NCBI GenBank assembly: GCA_017592665.1
Contig: JAGFNW010000025.1
Span: 78,768-142,767, forward strand
Length of the DNA: 64,000 bases
Direction: 5' to 3'
From: Streptosporangiaceae bacterium NEAU-GS5
GTDB lineage: Bacteria > Actinomycetota > Actinomycetes > Streptosporangiales > Streptosporangiaceae
Below the pieces are notes generated by a model that was given only the letters and a program-made list of their open reading frames with translations, had not been told where the DNA came from and did no database searches. Every line of letters begins with the position of its first letter. Position 1 is the first letter of the stretch. Both the position numbers and the translations under genes were made by a program. This document shows, piece by piece, positions 7,907-25,600 of this stretch.

Positions 7907-8815
7907 GTGAAAGCTTTCGCTGCCGCGCTTGTCCTGACCCTGGCGCTCAGCGGATGCCAGGCCGCCTCCCGGCAGGCTGGACCGCGTGTTCCCAGGGTCG
8001 TGTCGCAGGAGGTCGTCGACGCGCGCACGGACAAACTCGTGATCGACTCGCCGGCGACCGGCGAGGAACAGGCCGTCTGGGTGATGAAGCCCACCGGCTG
8101 GACCAAGGGGTCGAAGGGCTGGCGGGCGCTCTACCTGCTGCACGGGTGCTGCTCGGGCGGCGCGTGGGATTGGCTGCGCACCGGCGAGGTGGCCAAGGCC
8201 ACGGCCGGGTCGAACGCGGTCGTGATCGTGCCGGAGGGCGGCCCGATGGGCTGGTACTCCGACTGGAAGAAGGGCCCGGCCTGGGAGACCTTCCACATGT
8301 CCGAGCTCCCGTCGCTGGTGGAGCCGCGATATGGGGTGGGCTCCTATCGGGCCGTCGCCGGTTATTCGATGGGCGGGCTGGGCGCGTTCGACTACGCGGC
8401 GCGGCATCCGGGGATGTTCGACGCGGCGGCCGCGCTGTCGGGGGTGCTCGATCCACGCGACCAGGCGGGCGACTACGAGTCGTTCTTCCGCAGGAACGGG
8501 GCCGACACCCGCGACGTCTGGGGTGAGCCGGACGAGTGGGCGGCGCACAATCCGAAGGATCTCGCGGCGCGCCTGAAGGGGGTCCGGCTGTACGTGTCGT
8601 CCGGCGACGGGCATCCCGGCCCGCTGGACGAGGACAAGAACTCGCAGCGCTTCGACTACGTGGAGTTCGTGATCTCACAGCAGGACGAGAACTTCGTCGA
8701 GGCGGCCCGAAAGGCGGGCGTGGAGGTCACCACCGACTTCTACGGCCCGGGCACGCACACGTGGCCGTACTTCATCCGCTCCTTCCAGCGGGCACTGCCC
8801 CTACTGCTGCCATGA
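7907..8815 (+). CDS. Lipoprotein esterase (esterase D/antigen 85 fold)
   Basis: A 302-residue alpha/beta-hydrolase. The N-terminus is a lipoprotein signal with lipobox LSGC (Cys17). The nucleophile elbow is GYSMGG (Ser154), inside a sequence typical of the antigen 85/esterase D family (YLLHGCCSGGAWDW early, HPGMFDAAAALSG after the elbow). A late Asp and the His in PGTHTW complete the likely triad. It probably cleaves or transfers acyl esters at the cell surface. The GTG start at 7907 has an excellent GGGAGGAAGG site. It sits just before the peptide cluster, but there is no sign that it belongs to it. Confidence 0.82.
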   Translation: MKAFAAALVLTLALSGCQAASRQAGPRVPRVVSQEVVDARTDKLVIDSPATGEEQAVWVMKPTGWTKGSKGWRALYLLHGCCSGGAWDWLRTGEVAKATAGSNAVVIVPEGGPMGWYSDWKKGPAWETFHMSELPSLVEPRYGVGSYRAVAGYSMGGLGAFDYAARHPGMFDAAAALSGVLDPRDQAGDYESFFRRNGADTRDVWGEPDEWAAHNPKDLAARLKGVRLYVSSGDGHPGPLDEDKNSQRFDYVEFVISQQDENFVEAARKAGVEVTTDFYGPGTHTWPYFIRSFQRALPLLLP

Positions 8816-8883
8816 CTTCGACAGAAACTTTCGGTCAAACTGCGACTGCTATCCACGATCCTGTCGTGTGTCTGTAAAGATCC

Positions 8884-8920
8884 CTGCATCGCGGATTTGA
8901 GGTGCTAGGCTCACCAACAG
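8884..8920 (+). promoter_or_regulatory. Putative promoter of NRPS operon with half iron-box
   Basis: TAGGCT at 8906-8911 fits a -10 element, with a weak -35 (CTGCAT) 16 bp upstream. TAGGCTCACC at 8906-8915 is identical to the central and right part of the actinobacterial IdeR/DmdR iron-box consensus as I recall it, but the left arm does not match. Treat the promoter as plausible and the iron box as weak. Confidence 0.3.
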
Positions 8921-8954
8921 CATGGAAGGCATGTGAATGGCACCCCCGGAGGCC

Positions 8955-8984
8955 ATGATGACTGCCGAAAGTTTTCGGCGGTGA
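8955..8984 (+). CDS. Nine-residue leader peptide before the AMP-ligase
   Basis: A tiny ORF encodes MMTAESFRR. It has the best ribosome site in this leader (CCGGAGG ending 2-3 nt before the ATG), and its TGA overlaps the GTG start of the ligase as GTGA. Codons 3-8 form a hairpin, GCCGAAA-GT-TTTCGGC (8963-8978), immediately before the ligase start. The arrangement suggests translational coupling or attenuation of the operon. Without it the ligase GTG has no Shine-Dalgarno of its own. Confidence 0.5.
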   Translation: MMTAESFRR

Positions 8985-10462
8985 GCGTGTCTGATCGCAC
9001 TCACCGGCTCACATTTCCTGATCTGCTTTCGGCCCGGGCGGCCGAGGAACCACATCAGCAGGCGCTTGTCGTCGAGGGTGTCGGGGCGGTCACGTTCAGG
9101 CAATGGCACGATCGGTCTACCTCGGTGGCCCGAGAGCTCATCTCCCGCGGCGTCCAAGCGGGTGACCGGATAGGGCTGCTGTTCGGGGAGCGCGACTGGG
9201 TCGACTACGCGGTCGCGACATGCGCCGTCCACATGGCGGGCGCGGTCGCGGTGCCGGTCTCCGATCGGCTCGCCCCGGCGGAGGTCGAGCATGTGCTGAC
9301 CGACTGCGCCGTGACGGCCGTCGTCCACGGCCAGGCGGCCGCCGCGCCGTGCGGGGCGTGGCAGGCCGCGGTGGCGGAGCTGGACACCGGTGACGCCACG
9401 CCGTTGGCGTACTTATGCGGGCCGGATGACCTGGCCCAGATCCTGTACACCTCGGGCACGACGGGGCGGCCGAAAGGCGTCGGGGCCACGCACGCGAACC
9501 TCACGTTCGGCTGCCTCATCCGGCCAAAGCACCGCAAGCTCTCCCATTCGCGGCACTTTCTGCACGCGTTTCCCATCGGCAGCAACGCCGGCCAGACCAT
9601 GCTGGTCAACGCGCTCGACGCGAAACCGGCCGCGCTGACGCTGCCGCGTTTCACGCCGGGGCGGTTCGCCCGGCTGATCGAGTCCTATCGCACGGGCACG
9701 GTGTTCCTCGTGCCGGCGATGGCGATCGAACTGCTCAACGCGGACGTCCAAGCCCGTCACGACCTGTCCTGCGTGACCCTGCTCGGCTCGACGGCCGCCA
9801 CTCTTCCTCCGGCCGTGGCCACGGGGCTGGCCAAGGCCTTCCCCCGGGCGACGATCGTCAACTACTACACCTCGACAGAGGCGGCCCCCGCCCAGACGGT
9901 CATGGTGGTCGACCCCGACCGGCCGGGTTCCGTGGGGCGGCCCGCGGCCGGGAGCGGCCTCGCCATCCTCGACGCCGAGGGGCGGCGTCTGGCGGCGGGT
10001 CAGTCCGGCGAGGTGTGGATGCGGTCGGCGGGCGGGTCCCGCGCGTACTTCGGGAGCGCCCAGGACGGGGTGTTCCGCGACGGGTGGGTGCGCATGGGCG
10101 ACATCGGCTACCTGGCCCCTGACGGCTACCTCTACCTGGTCGACCGGGAGAGCGACGTGGTCAAGTCCGGGGCGTTCAAGATCTCGACACTCCAGGTGGA
10201 GGCGGCGCTCTTCGAGCATCCGGAGGTGGCGGAAGCGGCCGTAGTGGGCGTTCCGCATCCGGTGCTGGGCACGGCGGTCGCGGCGGCGGTCGTCAGGCGT
10301 GGCGCGGTCTCGGCCGACGATCTTCGGGTCTTCCTGATGGATCGGCTGGCCAAGCATGAGCTCCCGACTCGGGTGCTCTTCCTGGACGCGCTGCCGCGCA
10401 ACCACAACGGGAAGGTGATCAAGCGGGAACTCCGCGATCTCATCTCTCCCGCCTCCTTATGA
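8981..10462 (+). CDS. AMP-dependent acyl/aryl acid ligase
   Basis: A 493-residue class I adenylate-forming enzyme. The A3 motif ILYTSGTTGRPKG, the A5 region NYYTSTEAAP, the A7 motif GDIGYLAPDGYLYLVDR and the terminal Lys (HNGKVIKRE) are all present. No carrier domain is attached. It probably activates the carboxylic acid that caps the peptide and loads it onto the free carrier protein at 19856-20119. The substrate cannot be read from the sequence. The start is GTG 8981, which overlaps the stop of a leader peptide; an earlier GTG at 8933 is possible. It contains two TTA codons (9413-9415 and the last sense codon, 10457-10459). NRPS1 follows after 22 bp. Confidence 0.88.
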   Translation: MSVSDRTHRLTFPDLLSARAAEEPHQQALVVEGVGAVTFRQWHDRSTSVARELISRGVQAGDRIGLLFGERDWVDYAVATCAVHMAGAVAVPVSDRLAPAEVEHVLTDCAVTAVVHGQAAAAPCGAWQAAVAELDTGDATPLAYLCGPDDLAQILYTSGTTGRPKGVGATHANLTFGCLIRPKHRKLSHSRHFLHAFPIGSNAGQTMLVNALDAKPAALTLPRFTPGRFARLIESYRTGTVFLVPAMAIELLNADVQARHDLSCVTLLGSTAATLPPAVATGLAKAFPRATIVNYYTSTEAAPAQTVMVVDPDRPGSVGRPAAGSGLAILDAEGRRLAAGQSGEVWMRSAGGSRAYFGSAQDGVFRDGWVRMGDIGYLAPDGYLYLVDRESDVVKSGAFKISTLQVEAALFEHPEVAEAAVVGVPHPVLGTAVAAAVVRRGAVSADDLRVFLMDRLAKHELPTRVLFLDALPRNHNGKVIKRELRDLISPASL

Positions 10463-10484
10463 TCGCGACACGGGGATCAAGCAC

Positions 10485-19640
<9,156 letters not shown>

Positions 19641-19670
19641 CTGACCTGACCGAAACGGAAGGCCGAACCG

Positions 19671-19859
19671 ATGATCGACTATCTCGTGGTGACCAACGCC
19701 GAAGACCAGCACTCGGTCTGGCCGGGCGACCGCGAGCTGCCCGCCGGATGGATGCACGAGGGGTTCACCGGCACCAAGGAGGAGTGCCTGGCCCACATCG
19801 AGGAGGTCTGGCGGGACATGCGCCCGCGCAGCGCCCGCCTGGCCGGTGGGCCGGCATGA
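19671..19859 (+). CDS. MbtH-like NRPS accessory protein
   Basis: A 62-residue MbtH-family protein, which binds adenylation domains and is needed for their solubility or activity. The family signature is clear: a conserved Asn early, SVWPGDRELPAGW, the later GTKEECLAHIEEVW and the closing DMRPRS. All conserved Trp residues are present. GGAAGG precedes the ATG. Its stop overlaps the carrier protein start (ATGA at 19856). Confidence 0.95.
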   Translation: MIDYLVVTNAEDQHSVWPGDRELPAGWMHEGFTGTKEECLAHIEEVWRDMRPRSARLAGGPA

Positions 19860-20119
19860 CGCTTCAGGATCGCGACGACCTGCGGCGCACGCTCGCCGGG
19901 ATGGTGGCCGAGGTGTCCGAGGGTGAGGTGACGGCGGAGCAGGTTCTCGCGTCCCCGCATCCGCTGGCCGCGCTCGGGGTCACCTCGATCACCCAGATCC
20001 GGCTGATCGACGCGGTCGAGGTCGCGTTCGGGATCGACGTCGACCTCGACGGCGACCTGCGCTTCCTCGACAACGTCGACTCCCTGGCCGACTACGTGCG
20101 CGCCCGGGCGGCCCCGTGA
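19856..20119 (+). CDS. Free-standing acyl carrier protein
   Basis: An 87-residue phosphopantetheine-binding protein. The attachment serine is in LAALGVTSITQIRLID, which replaces the peptidyl-carrier LGGHS with an ACP-type LGxTS. It is likely the carrier for the acid activated by the AMP-ligase, delivering it to the starter condensation domain of NRPS1 or to the next gene's product. It overlaps MbtH upstream (ATGA) and the condensation protein downstream (GTGA), so the three are translated as a unit. Confidence 0.88.
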   Translation: MTLQDRDDLRRTLAGMVAEVSEGEVTAEQVLASPHPLAALGVTSITQIRLIDAVEVAFGIDVDLDGDLRFLDNVDSLADYVRARAAP

Positions 20120-21825
20120 CCTCGCCTGCCGCCGCCCGCATCCCCGGGCTGGGCGAGTCCCGTACGCTCCGGATTCCCTTCGACGCCGCGAGCGGCCCCC
20201 GAAGCGGCCCGCTGACCTGGGCGCAGCAGCACATGCACCTGCTGATCCAGGAGCTCGGGCCGCAGAGCCAGAGCGTGAACCTGAAGTTCAGCTGGCCGCT
20301 CCGGGCCACCGCCGGCGAGGACGAGGTGCTCGCCGCCCTGCGCGACACCGTGGAGACCTTCGACGCCCTCCGGACGGTGACCGTGGGCGACGAGCAGCGG
20401 GTGCTGCGCTCCGGCGAGCTCGCCGTCCCCGTCGTCGAGGCGGGAGCGGGCGCGGTCGTGGCGACGGCGGGCCGGGTCGCGGAGGCCATGTGGGCCGTGC
20501 CGTTCGACATCGCCGGGGAGTGGCCGCTTCGGGCGGCCCTGGTGAGCTCGGGCGGACGGCTCAGGCACCTGGTGCTCGCCGCCTCCCACCTGGCCATCGA
20601 CCAGGGCGGCGGCGAGTGGATCCAGCATCGCCTGCGCGGCGTCCTCGCCCGGCCGCCCGCGCCGGTCGCCGTGCCGGAGCCCGTCCATCAGCCGCTCGAC
20701 GAGGCCGAGTGGGAGCGCTCGCCGGAGGGCGCGCAGCGGGGCGAGCGCGCGATCGCGCACCACGAGGCGACCTACCAGGCCATGCCGCAGACCATGCTGC
20801 CGCGCGCGGCGGCCGAGGTGGAACGGCCCCGCTTCCGCTACCTGCAGTACGACTCGGCCGCGCTCGCGCTGGCCGTGGGCGCGCTCGCGGCGCGGCACAA
20901 GGTGGGCCACTCGGCCGTGCTGTACGCCGGGATCTGCGCGATCGCCGGGCACGTCAGCGCCCTCGACCGGGCGTTCCTGCAGCTGACGGTCGGCAACCGG
21001 ATCGCGCCGCGGACCCGCTACTCGGTCGGCATGCACACACAGGACGTGCCCGTCAGCGTCGAGCTCGGTGACGCGTCCATCGCCGACGTGATCGCCCGGT
21101 CGGGCACGGCCATCACGCGCGCCGCCCGTTTCGGGCAGTATCCGCCGGTGACGCTGGTGGCCCGCAGACGCGCCATCGAGCTGGACCGCGGCCTGTCCTT
21201 CGACCTGTCGTGCTGGCTCAACTACCGGCAGGCCGGCACGCGCCGGGCCGCCGCGCCCGTCGGGGCACGGACGTTGGAGGAGGCGGCGAGCCGGTCGCGG
21301 TGGCGCTGGATCGAAGGGCTGGACAGCAGCACGAGCACCTACTTCGTGTTCGCCGACGACGCGGGCGACCTGCTGCGGGTCACGCTGCTGTTCGACTCCG
21401 CCGTGCTACCGCCCGACGAGGCGATCACCTGGCTGCGCGGCGTCGAGCGGCTGCTCTGCGCGGCCGTGACGACCGACGTCGGGATGTCCGAGGTGGGCAA
21501 GCACACCGACCTGGCGCAGGCCTCCTACGGCGCCGACTGGCTCAACACGGACGCCGGGTGGGCCCATCTCCCCACGGTGGCCGCGCTCCTCGGTGACGCG
21601 GCCGTCGTCGCCGACGGCCGCGACATCGTCGCCTACCTGACCGGGGAGGCCGACCTTCCTCGCCTGCACGCCGAGTGCGTGGCGGCCCTCCCCGGCCTGC
21701 GCACGGCGGTCGCGCCGACCCGCTACGTCCTGGTCGCGGAGGCGCCGGACGCCCGGACACCGGGCGCCTGGCGCGCCGCGCCCGTCAGTTGCTCATGGCG
21801 ACCAGGATCCGCCGGGCTCCCGTGA
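20116..21825 (+). CDS. Stand-alone condensation-domain protein
   Basis: A 569-residue single condensation domain. The opening PLTWAQQHMHLLIQ matches the C1 motif. The active-site motif reads SHLAIDQ instead of HHxxxDG: the second His (the usual catalytic base) and Asp stay, while the first His and the Gly are replaced. It may transfer the acyl group from the free carrier to the peptide, or close or cap the product. A non-catalytic role is possible because of the changed motif. It is coupled to the carrier gene by GTGA, and its 3' end overlaps the convergent oxygenase gene by 41 bp. Confidence 0.85.
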   Translation: MTSPAAARIPGLGESRTLRIPFDAASGPRSGPLTWAQQHMHLLIQELGPQSQSVNLKFSWPLRATAGEDEVLAALRDTVETFDALRTVTVGDEQRVLRSGELAVPVVEAGAGAVVATAGRVAEAMWAVPFDIAGEWPLRAALVSSGGRLRHLVLAASHLAIDQGGGEWIQHRLRGVLARPPAPVAVPEPVHQPLDEAEWERSPEGAQRGERAIAHHEATYQAMPQTMLPRAAAEVERPRFRYLQYDSAALALAVGALAARHKVGHSAVLYAGICAIAGHVSALDRAFLQLTVGNRIAPRTRYSVGMHTQDVPVSVELGDASIADVIARSGTAITRAARFGQYPPVTLVARRRAIELDRGLSFDLSCWLNYRQAGTRRAAAPVGARTLEEAASRSRWRWIEGLDSSTSTYFVFADDAGDLLRVTLLFDSAVLPPDEAITWLRGVERLLCAAVTTDVGMSEVGKHTDLAQASYGADWLNTDAGWAHLPTVAALLGDAAVVADGRDIVAYLTGEADLPRLHAECVAALPGLRTAVAPTRYVLVAEAPDARTPGAWRAAPVSCSWRPGSAGLP

Positions 21826-22699
21826 ACGGCCGCCGGCCGTGGCCGACCAGCACGTTGTCGATGAGCAGCAGGTCGCCGTCCTGCCAGTCCACATCGACGG
21901 CGTGCGCCAGGCCGCGGTCGCGGGCCTGGATGACGTAGTCCGGCGGGATGGGCGCGCCGTTGGCGAAGGTCACCCACTGCGGCAGCTCCTCCGGCGGCAT
22001 GATCTCGGCGAGCGCGGCCGCGGTCTCGTCGCCGAGCGCCGCCGGGTGCCACTGGTCCGCCTGGTTGAACCACACCTCGGCGCCGGTCACCGGATGCTTG
22101 GTGGTGGCCGGCCGGATCTGGCTGATCCGCAGCACGCCGTCCGGCAGCCACTGCCACTCGGCCGCCGAGGCGGACAGGAACGCCGCCACTTCGTCCCTGT
22201 CCGTGGTCTCGAACGTGTCCTGCCAGCTCTTCCCAAGGCCCAGACCCGAGTGCAGGTTCTGGACGTAGCGGATGCCGCCGGCGAAAGCCGTACGGACCTC
22301 GTCGTCCAGGGACTCCAGCCACTGGACGCCGTCCACTACGGGTGTGGCCCCGCCGCTCGCGGCCGCCGTCCCGCAGTAGAACAGCAGCCGGGACGGCCAG
22401 GCCGCGGCGTAGGACAGCTCGTTGTGCATGGAGATGGTGTATTCCGGCGGATACTCCGTGGACGTGTAGAGGTTGCGCCCGACCTTGGTGCGCGGGGAGT
22501 TGCCGTGGACGTAGGCCAGCCGGTTCGGCAGCAGCAGATCCATGACCTCGTCGAGGCCGTCCTCGGTCACCGCGAACCCGCGGAAGACCAGCGCCTTCTC
22601 GCGCACCAGGAGCTCGTCGAGGCCTTCGGCCGCGCGGAGGTGCGCGGCGAGATCGGCGCCCGCCGCGCCCGGGGTGATCTCGTACGGTCGCCAGCTCAT
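21785..22699 (-). CDS. TauD/SyrP-like Fe(II)/2-oxoglutarate oxygenase
   Basis: A 304-residue clavaminate-synthase-like oxygenase. The metal triad is visible as H92-x-E94 (MHNELSY) and H287 (VGHGRRPF), and the 2-oxoglutarate-binding Arg lies in RRILVAM. In NRPS clusters this family, exemplified by SyrP of syringomycin synthesis, beta-hydroxylates aspartate held on a carrier domain. Its start overlaps the stop of the fused synthetase (ATGA, 22696-22699), and that synthetase's A domain has an Asp-type pocket. Hydroxylation of the Asp on that carrier is the simplest role. The assignment to family is firm and the substrate is inferred. Confidence 0.88.
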   Translation of the reverse strand: MSWRPYEITPGAAGADLAAHLRAAEGLDELLVREKALVFRGFAVTEDGLDEVMDLLLPNRLAYVHGNSPRTKVGRNLYTSTEYPPEYTISMHNELSYAAAWPSRLLFYCGTAAASGGATPVVDGVQWLESLDDEVRTAFAGGIRYVQNLHSGLGLGKSWQDTFETTDRDEVAAFLSASAAEWQWLPDGVLRISQIRPATTKHPVTGAEVWFNQADQWHPAALGDETAAALAEIMPPEELPQWVTFANGAPIPPDYVIQARDRGLAHAVDVDWQDGDLLLIDNVLVGHGRRPFTGARRILVAMSN

Positions 22700-25600
22700 G
22701 CGACGGTCTCCTCCAGACGGGGTTCGGCGTGCTCGGCCGCGCGCAGTGCCTCCAGGCCGACCACGTCGTCGGGCAACGAGTCGGGGACCAGGCGGTCGAA
22801 GTTCCACAGGGTGTTGACGCGGGTGGCCACGAGCACGCTCGCCGCCATGATCAGACCGAAGATGACGTACATGAACGCGATGCCGCGGCCCGTTCCGGTG
22901 CCGATCAGCGCGCCGACCGTGCCCGCCAGCGGGCCGCCGTCGGCCAACATCGGCTCGAGCCGGGTCGTCACGTACGGCGCGAGCAGCCCGAACCCGATCG
23001 GCAGGGTCGAGAAGGCGACCATCTGGTTCAGCGCGAAGACCCGGCCGTGATACCGCTGCGGCACCTTGACCTGGATGATCGTCTGGTAGATGCCGTTCAG
23101 CAGGGTCAGCGAGCAGAAGATGCCGAAGACCCCGACCGCGATCACGACGAGGTTCTCCTGGAGCCCGATGACCACGGCGAACAGACCGACGGCGATCAGC
23201 GCGTACAGCTGGCCGCGCAGCCGCTTGCGGCGCGGGCCGCCCCAGATCGCCAGGGCCAGGCCGCCGAGGAAGACCCCGAGCCCGCCGAAGGCGGACACCC
23301 GGCCCACGTCGTCGAGGGTCGCGAACGACAGCACCAGCGGCGAGATCATCACGAAGCAGGCCGACATGAACAGGTTGACCACGGCGAAGAACGTGATGAT
23401 CGAGCGGATGCCCGTGTTCCCCCACGAGTAGCGCAGGCCGTTGACGATCTCGGCCCAGACGGTCTCCCTGCGCCGCCAGGCCATCGTGTCGGGGAAGCGG
23501 ATGGCGATCAGCGTGCCGATGGCCACGCCGTAGCTGACCACGTCGATCACCAGGATGCCGCCGAGGCCGATCGCGGCCAGCAGACCGGCCGCGGCGAGCG
23601 GGACGATCAGCTGGGCCACGCCGTTCGTGAGCCCGACGACGCCGTTGGCGTGCCCGATGAAGCGCTTGGGCACCAACTGCGGGACGGCCGACTGGTAGGC
23701 CAGCCGCTGGAAGGTCATCGCCACCGAAAGGCATACCAGCAGCGGATAGATGTGCCAGACCTGCAGCTTTCCGCTCCACAGCAGGATCAGCAGGGCGAGC
23801 TGGGTGACTCCGGAGCCGATGTCTCCGGCCAGCATGACGAGCCGCCGGTCGGTCCGGTCGACGATGGCGCCGGCGAGCGGCGCCGCCACCAGGCCGGGCA
23901 CCAGCCCGACCGCCGAGAACAGCGCGAAACTGACCAGCGATCCCGTGGTCAGATAGATCCAGAGCGGCACGGCGAACGTGGTCAGCGCCGACCCGGTGAT
24001 CGAGACGAGCTGGCCGACCGCGACGCCCATGAACCGGCGCATGCTGGGCCGCACCGCATCGGGCTCGTCGGCCTCGGGGGTGGCGTCATCCCGCGAGACC
24101 CCCTGCAGCCACCAGGTCTTCTTCCCGGTCGAAGACTCCAAAGGCGCGGTGTCCCCGGCCAGGATCGCCTGATGCGTGCCGGTGACGATGTCGGCCAGTT
24201 CCTCCGCGCGGTAACGGACGAAGTAGTGCGCCGCCTCGTCGATGACCACGCAGGCCGTGACCGTCGACACGCAGTGATACTCCTTGTAGCGCTCCTGGTA
24301 GAAGTCGCAGATCGGATCCCGCTCCCCGATGACCGAGATGACCGGGCAGGTCAGCGGCTCGGCCTGCTCCTCGGCCAGCCGGCCGAAGTAGTTCTCGGCC
24401 ATCCGCGTGCCGACGCGCCGGTTGCCGATGATCAGCTTGAGCTCGGCCGGGTCGAATTCGGCCACGTCCATGCCGGCCGCGTTGAGGTCGTTGACCCAGC
24501 CCTGGTCGCTCGCCGAATCCTCGATCCAGGTCACGATCCGGGCCATGCGGCCCTTCAGCCGGGTGAACGGGAACACCCCGCCGAGGTAGACGGCCTCGAT
24601 CGGACGTCCGGCCGCGTGCAGCAGCCGGGCGATCTTCACGGCCAGCATCACGCCGAAGCCGCAGTGGCCGTAGAGGACCAGCGGGCCCTCGATGCCGTTG
24701 AGGATCTCCTCGGCGCACTCGCTCGCCACCTCGTCGATGGGGCGCGCCTGCTCGCCGAGCTCGTGGCCGGGCACCGCGATCGAGTACAGCGCCCAGTCGT
24801 CGGGTATCGCCTCGGCCAGCGGCTTGTAGATGATCGCGCTGCCGCCGCCGTACGGGGCGCAGACCAGCGTGGCCGTCGTCGTGCGGGGCGGGGTCAGCAG
24901 GTGCAGCAGCCCGCCGGGGGCGTCGTCGCCGGCCTCGGCCAGCCGGGCCAGCCCGCGGACCGTGGGGTTCTTGAACAGGTCCATGAGCGTGATCGGGATC
25001 TGCTTGCGCAGCCGCGCCACGGCCTGGATGGCCAGCAGCGAATGCCCGCCGAGCTCGAAGAAGTCGTCGAGCGCGCCGACCCGCTCGCGGCCCAGCACAA
25101 GCGCCCACACGGCGGCGATGGCCTCCTCGAGCGGACCCTCCGGAGGCACGTAGACGGCCTCCGCGGGCGCCACGTCGTCGGGTGGCGGCAGCGCGGCCCG
25201 GTCGACCTTGCCGTGCGACTTGAGCGGCAGCCGGTCCAGCCACACGTACTTGGTCGGGATCATGTAGTCGGGCAGCCGGTCGCGCAACAGCGCGCGCACG
25301 TCGCTCTGCTCGCCGACCAGGTAGGCGACCAGGTGCTCGTCGCGTAGCTCGACCACGGCCTGGTCGACCCCGGGGCAGTCGGCGAGGACGGTCTCGATCT
25401 CGCCCAGCTCCACCCGGTAGCCGCGGATCTTCACCTGGGCGTCGCGGCGGCCCATGAACGCGAGGCTCCCGTCGGCCGTCCAGCGGCCGACGTCGCCCGT
25501 GCGGTACATGCGGGCGCCGGGCCCGCCGTACGGGTCGGGGAGGAAACGGTCGGCCGTCAGGCCGGGCTTGCCGAGGTAGCCCCGCGCAAGCCGGTCGCCG

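Noticed and set aside
22729..25347. An 872-codon plus-strand frame over the NRPS-MFS gene
   Set aside because: It is a shadow of the real minus-strand gene: the product is Arg/Gln/His-rich and has no recognisable fold.
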